Below are positions 5,504 through 7,489 of a stretch of 7,489 bases of DNA, in pieces. Within the stretch, counting starts at the first letter, position 1. The number at the start of each line of letters is the position of its first letter. The notes below the pieces were generated by a model that was not told where the DNA came from, did no database searches, and saw only the letters and a list, made by a program, of their open reading frames with translations. The translations under genes and the position numbers were made by a program. Source of the DNA: MKRK01 sp001896915 (lineage in GTDB: Bacteria > Bacillota > Clostridia > Oscillospirales > Acutalibacteraceae); contig CALJJF010000291.1 of assembly GCA_937973935.1 (NCBI GenBank), forward strand, positions 1-7,489, in the 5' to 3' direction.

Positions 5504-6592
5504 TTATTCAAAATAAACGGCTTTTCCGGTTTTGTTGGATTCATAAATCGCTTCTAGAATCTCGGTGACGACCAAGGCCTGCTCGGGCAGAACCACCGGG
5601 TCGGTATCGTTGAGAACACAGTCAATCCACTGGCTGCATTCTACGTCTGCGGATGGTTTTTTGTTAGATGCTGAGAAGAAAGCAACGCCCTTGCCGGACA
5701 GGTTGGGTTTTACGGTGGTCAGAGTGCCCATGTCGGATTTGTTGATGCGCAGCTCGTCTCTCATGTCGGCGCCTGCCTTTGTGCCGCAGAGAGTGGTGAT
5801 AGCCTCGCCCTCTTCAAGGGTGTTCAGTGCCCAGCTGGACTCTAGGAAAATCGTCGCGCCGTCCTCCATGGTAATGTAGCCGAAGGCGGAATCCTCTACC
5901 GTGAAATTATCTGTGTCCCAGTCGCCCCAGGCGTTTCCGGTTTCCTTTTGCTTGCCCAGCTTTTTAAAGGCAGTGCCCATTACGGCTTTGGGCTTATAGT
6001 TGTTCATCATCCAAAGGGTGATGTCCAGCGCGTGGGTTCCGATGTCGATGAGAGAACCGCCGCCCTGTTCATATTCGTTGCAGAACACGCCCCAGGTGGG
6101 AACGGCACGTCTGCGAATGGCATGTGCCTTTGCAAAATAGATTTCGCCCAGATCGCCTCGGTCCACCAGCTTTTTGAGATAGATGGAATCGGGACGGAAC
6201 CGGTTTTGGTAGCCGATGGTCAGCTTTTTGCCCGTTTTCTTTGCGGCCTCCACCATTGCTCTGGCATCTGCCGCTGTTTTTGCCATGGGCTTTTCGCACA
6301 TGACATGCTTGCCTGCATACAGGGAGTCAACGGTGATGGGACCATGCATACGGTTCGGGGTCAGCACATGAACCACATCGATGGTTTCGTCTGCCAGCAG
6401 TTCTTTATAATCCGTATAAACCTTTGCGTCAGGAGTGCCGAACTCCTTGGCGGCTTCTTCGGCTTTTTCGGGGATGATGTCGCAGAAGGCGACCATTTCA
6501 ACACGGGCCGATTCTTTTTTCAGTGCGGGCATGTGCTTTCCTTTGGCGATGCCGCCACAGCCGATGATACCGATTTTTAATTTTTGATCCAT
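5504..6592 (-). CDS. Gfo/Idh/MocA family NAD(P)-dependent sugar oxidoreductase
   Basis: A 362-residue cytoplasmic dehydrogenase of the glucose-fructose oxidoreductase / inositol dehydrogenase / MocA family. These enzymes oxidise or reduce a hydroxyl of a sugar, cyclitol or glycoside using a tightly bound or soluble nicotinamide cofactor. The N-terminal Rossmann domain shows GCGGIAKGKH (11-20) with the dinucleotide motif GxGGIA, then Asp38 at the end of the second strand, suggesting NAD preference. The catalytic CEKPMAKT (99-106) has Lys101. The C-terminal domain carries GGGSLIDIGTHALD (177-190), with the Asp183-x-x-x-His187 pair that completes the active site. Length is normal and no lesion is visible. 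Start ATG 6592 has AAGGAAGGA upstream with about 9 bases spacing. It follows the ThuA gene by 36 bases and leads into two TIM-barrel genes, a pairing common in inositol-like and 3-keto-sugar pathways. Substrate unknown. Confidence 0.94.
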   Translation of the reverse strand: MDQKLKIGIIGCGGIAKGKHMPALKKESARVEMVAFCDIIPEKAEEAAKEFGTPDAKVYTDYKELLADETIDVVHVLTPNRMHGPITVDSLYAGKHVMCEKPMAKTAADARAMVEAAKKTGKKLTIGYQNRFRPDSIYLKKLVDRGDLGEIYFAKAHAIRRRAVPTWGVFCNEYEQGGGSLIDIGTHALDITLWMMNNYKPKAVMGTAFKKLGKQKETGNAWGDWDTDNFTVEDSAFGYITMEDGATIFLESSWALNTLEEGEAITTLCGTKAGADMRDELRINKSDMGTLTTVKPNLSGKGVAFFSASNKKPSADVECSQWIDCVLNDTDPVVLPEQALVVTEILEAIYESNKTGKAVYFE

Positions 6593-6628
6593 TTCTAAAA
6601 ATCCTTCCTTCTATCTGAATTTATTATT

Positions 6629-7342
6629 TTACTGTTCCAGCGGTTGGGGGTTCGGACAATCGAGTTTTTCTATTTTTTCCGTGGGGGATACAAAATGGAC
6701 GGCATTGTGAATGATTTTCCGGATGAATTCGTTGTGATAAGTGGGGAAGCTTTCGTGACCGGGTTGAAAATAGAAAATCTTGCCCCGGTTGCGTGTGAAG
6801 GTGACACCGCTTCGGAACACCTCGCCACCCTTGAACCAGCCCAAAAAGATAATGTCGTCCGGTTTGGGAATGTCAAAAAATTCACCGTACATTTCTTCTC
6901 TTTCCAGCTCGAAATGAGCGGGAATCCCTTTGGCGATGGGGTGGGACGGGTTGCAGCACCAAATCCGCTCACGGTCATTGTCTCGCCATAGCAGGGTGCA
7001 GCTGGTGCCCAAAAGAAGCTTAAACGGCTTGGCAAGATGACCGGAATGCAAAACAATCAGCCCCATGCCCTTCAAAACAGCCTCCTGCACCCGTTGTGCC
7101 ACTTCGTCGCTGACCTTGTCATGGGCACTGTGGCCCCACCAGATCAAAACATCGGTATTGTCTATAACTTCTTTGGGCAGCCCGTGTTCTTCCATATCCA
7201 ATGTGGCGGTGGTAATGCTCAGCTTTTCGTCTGTTCCCAGAAAGCGTGCAAGCTCACCGTGAATGCCGTCGGGATAGATTTCTGCGATATCCTTATGCTC
7301 TTTTTCATGGATAAATTCGTTCCATATGGTAACGTTAAGCAT
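6629..7342 (-). CDS. ThuA-like protein (trehalose utilisation family, glutamine-amidotransferase-like fold)
   Basis: A 237-residue ThuA-domain protein. ThuA of rhizobia is needed for trehalose/disaccharide use together with the Gfo/Idh/MocA-type ThuB; the chemistry is not firmly settled. The fold resembles class I glutamine amidotransferases, but the catalytic Cys is generally not conserved, and here the nucleophile-elbow region reads GLIVLHSGH (94-102). Other family motifs are LIWWGHSAHD (66-75) and QPGHESFPTYHN (193-204). The start is chosen as ATG 7342: GGAGG lies exactly 6 bases before it, whereas the ATG at 7348 directly abuts that GGAGG and would be a poor start. It is the first gene of the four-gene sugar unit. 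There is no signal peptide. It could instead be a hydrolase or lyase of unknown substrate; the family call is solid, the reaction is not. Confidence 0.9.
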   Translation of the reverse strand: MLNVTIWNEFIHEKEHKDIAEIYPDGIHGELARFLGTDEKLSITTATLDMEEHGLPKEVIDNTDVLIWWGHSAHDKVSDEVAQRVQEAVLKGMGLIVLHSGHLAKPFKLLLGTSCTLLWRDNDRERIWCCNPSHPIAKGIPAHFELEREEMYGEFFDIPKPDDIIFLGWFKGGEVFRSGVTFTRNRGKIFYFQPGHESFPTYHNEFIRKIIHNAVHFVSPTEKIEKLDCPNPQPLEQ

Positions 7343-7366
7343 TTTCATCCTCCAAAGATAAAAGTG

Positions 7367-7395
7367 TTTACTAATTTGCTGAAAGCAATTATAAT
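7367..7395 (+). promoter_or_regulatory. Candidate divergent promoter with symmetric -10
   Basis: On the plus strand TTTACT (7367-7372) and TATAAT (7390-7395) are 17 bases apart, a good sigma-A match. The octamer ATTATAAT at 7388-7395 is its own reverse complement, so the minus strand also reads TATAAT here, about 45 bases before the ThuA start. Its minus-strand -35 is weak. An inverted repeat, TTGCT-GAA-AGCAA (7376-7388), fills the plus-strand spacer and could be an operator. Confidence 0.5.
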
Positions 7396-7416
7396 ATTAA
7401 AGGAACTGTACTGAAA

Positions 7417-7432
7417 TGTATACAACTATAGT
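7417..7432. promoter_or_regulatory. Twin palindromes in the divergent leader, possible regulator site
   Basis: TGTATACA (7417-7424) and ACTATAGT (7425-7432) are back-to-back 8-bp palindromes about 22 bases downstream of the plus-strand -10. GntR-type regulators often use GTATAC-centred sites, but this match is too short to assign a regulator. In AT-rich DNA such palindromes also arise by chance. Confidence 0.25.
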
Positions 7433-7474
7433 ATTAAGTTTTTTAACTATTTATTGAAGTTATCAAGAAGTCGG

Positions 7475-7489
7475 AAAGGAGCTTTTCAT
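7475..7489 (+). promoter_or_regulatory. Ribosome binding site of a divergent gene starting at the window edge
   Basis: AAAGGAG at 7475-7481 is followed by a 6-base spacer and by AT as the last two bases of the window, which would complete to ATG if the next base is G. With the plus-strand promoter upstream, this predicts a gene reading rightward away from the sugar operon, perhaps its regulator. No coding sequence of it is visible. Confidence 0.45.

Noticed and set aside
7376..7388. Catabolite-responsive element (cre) upstream of the ThuA gene
   Set aside because: TTGCTGAAAGCAA is an inverted repeat but lacks the central CG of the cre consensus.
1..7489. CRISPR array, tRNA/rRNA genes, insertion sequences
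   Set aside because: No regularly spaced direct repeats, no cloverleaf or rRNA-like stretch and no transposase or terminal inverted repeats were seen.

Overview
The window looks like a low-to-medium-GC Firmicutes chromosome fragment, most likely a Clostridia member and possibly gut-associated. Two things suggest this. The order hprK - ROK kinase - murB - rapZ is, from memory, a common clostridial housekeeping arrangement. HprK, the Gram-positive type of RapZ and strong AAGGAG-type ribosome binding sites also fit. No species can be named from the sequence alone.

All eight recognisable genes lie on the minus strand, so they read from right to left. The right half (3674-7342) is a carbohydrate-catabolism unit: a ThuA-like protein, a Gfo/Idh/MocA NAD(P)-dependent oxidoreductase, and two unrelated-in-size xylose-isomerase-like TIM-barrel proteins. 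The left half (1-3474) is the housekeeping unit: hprK (HPr kinase/phosphorylase), a ROK-family glucokinase-like sugar kinase, murB (peptidoglycan precursor synthesis) and the first 177 codons of rapZ/yvcJ, which runs off the left edge. A 199-base gap at 3475-3673 separates the two units. It holds a promoter candidate for hprK with a perfect 13-bp inverted repeat on top of its -10 region. At the far right, a symmetric -10 region and a ribosome binding site next to the edge suggest a divergent plus-strand gene that starts at the last two bases.

The strongest oddity is in hprK. The gene is intact at both ends but switches frame near 2857/2858. The missing part corresponds to about 31 bases that should encode the HprK signature segment (ELRGIGII-type), which carries a Mg2+ ligand. 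This is either a real inactivating deletion in the master kinase of carbon catabolite repression or an assembly/sequencing error.

Functionally, the right-hand operon fits oxidation of a sugar or glycoside by the Gfo/Idh/MocA enzyme, followed by isomerase/lyase-type steps in the TIM-barrel proteins, with ThuA as the accessory protein often found with such genes. A 3-keto-glycoside route is a reasonable but unproven reading. Three of the intergenic gaps also carry a short GC-rich palindromic repeat just after a stop codon, and the murB-rapZ gap folds into a nested hairpin that covers the only Shine-Dalgarno-like sequence of rapZ.
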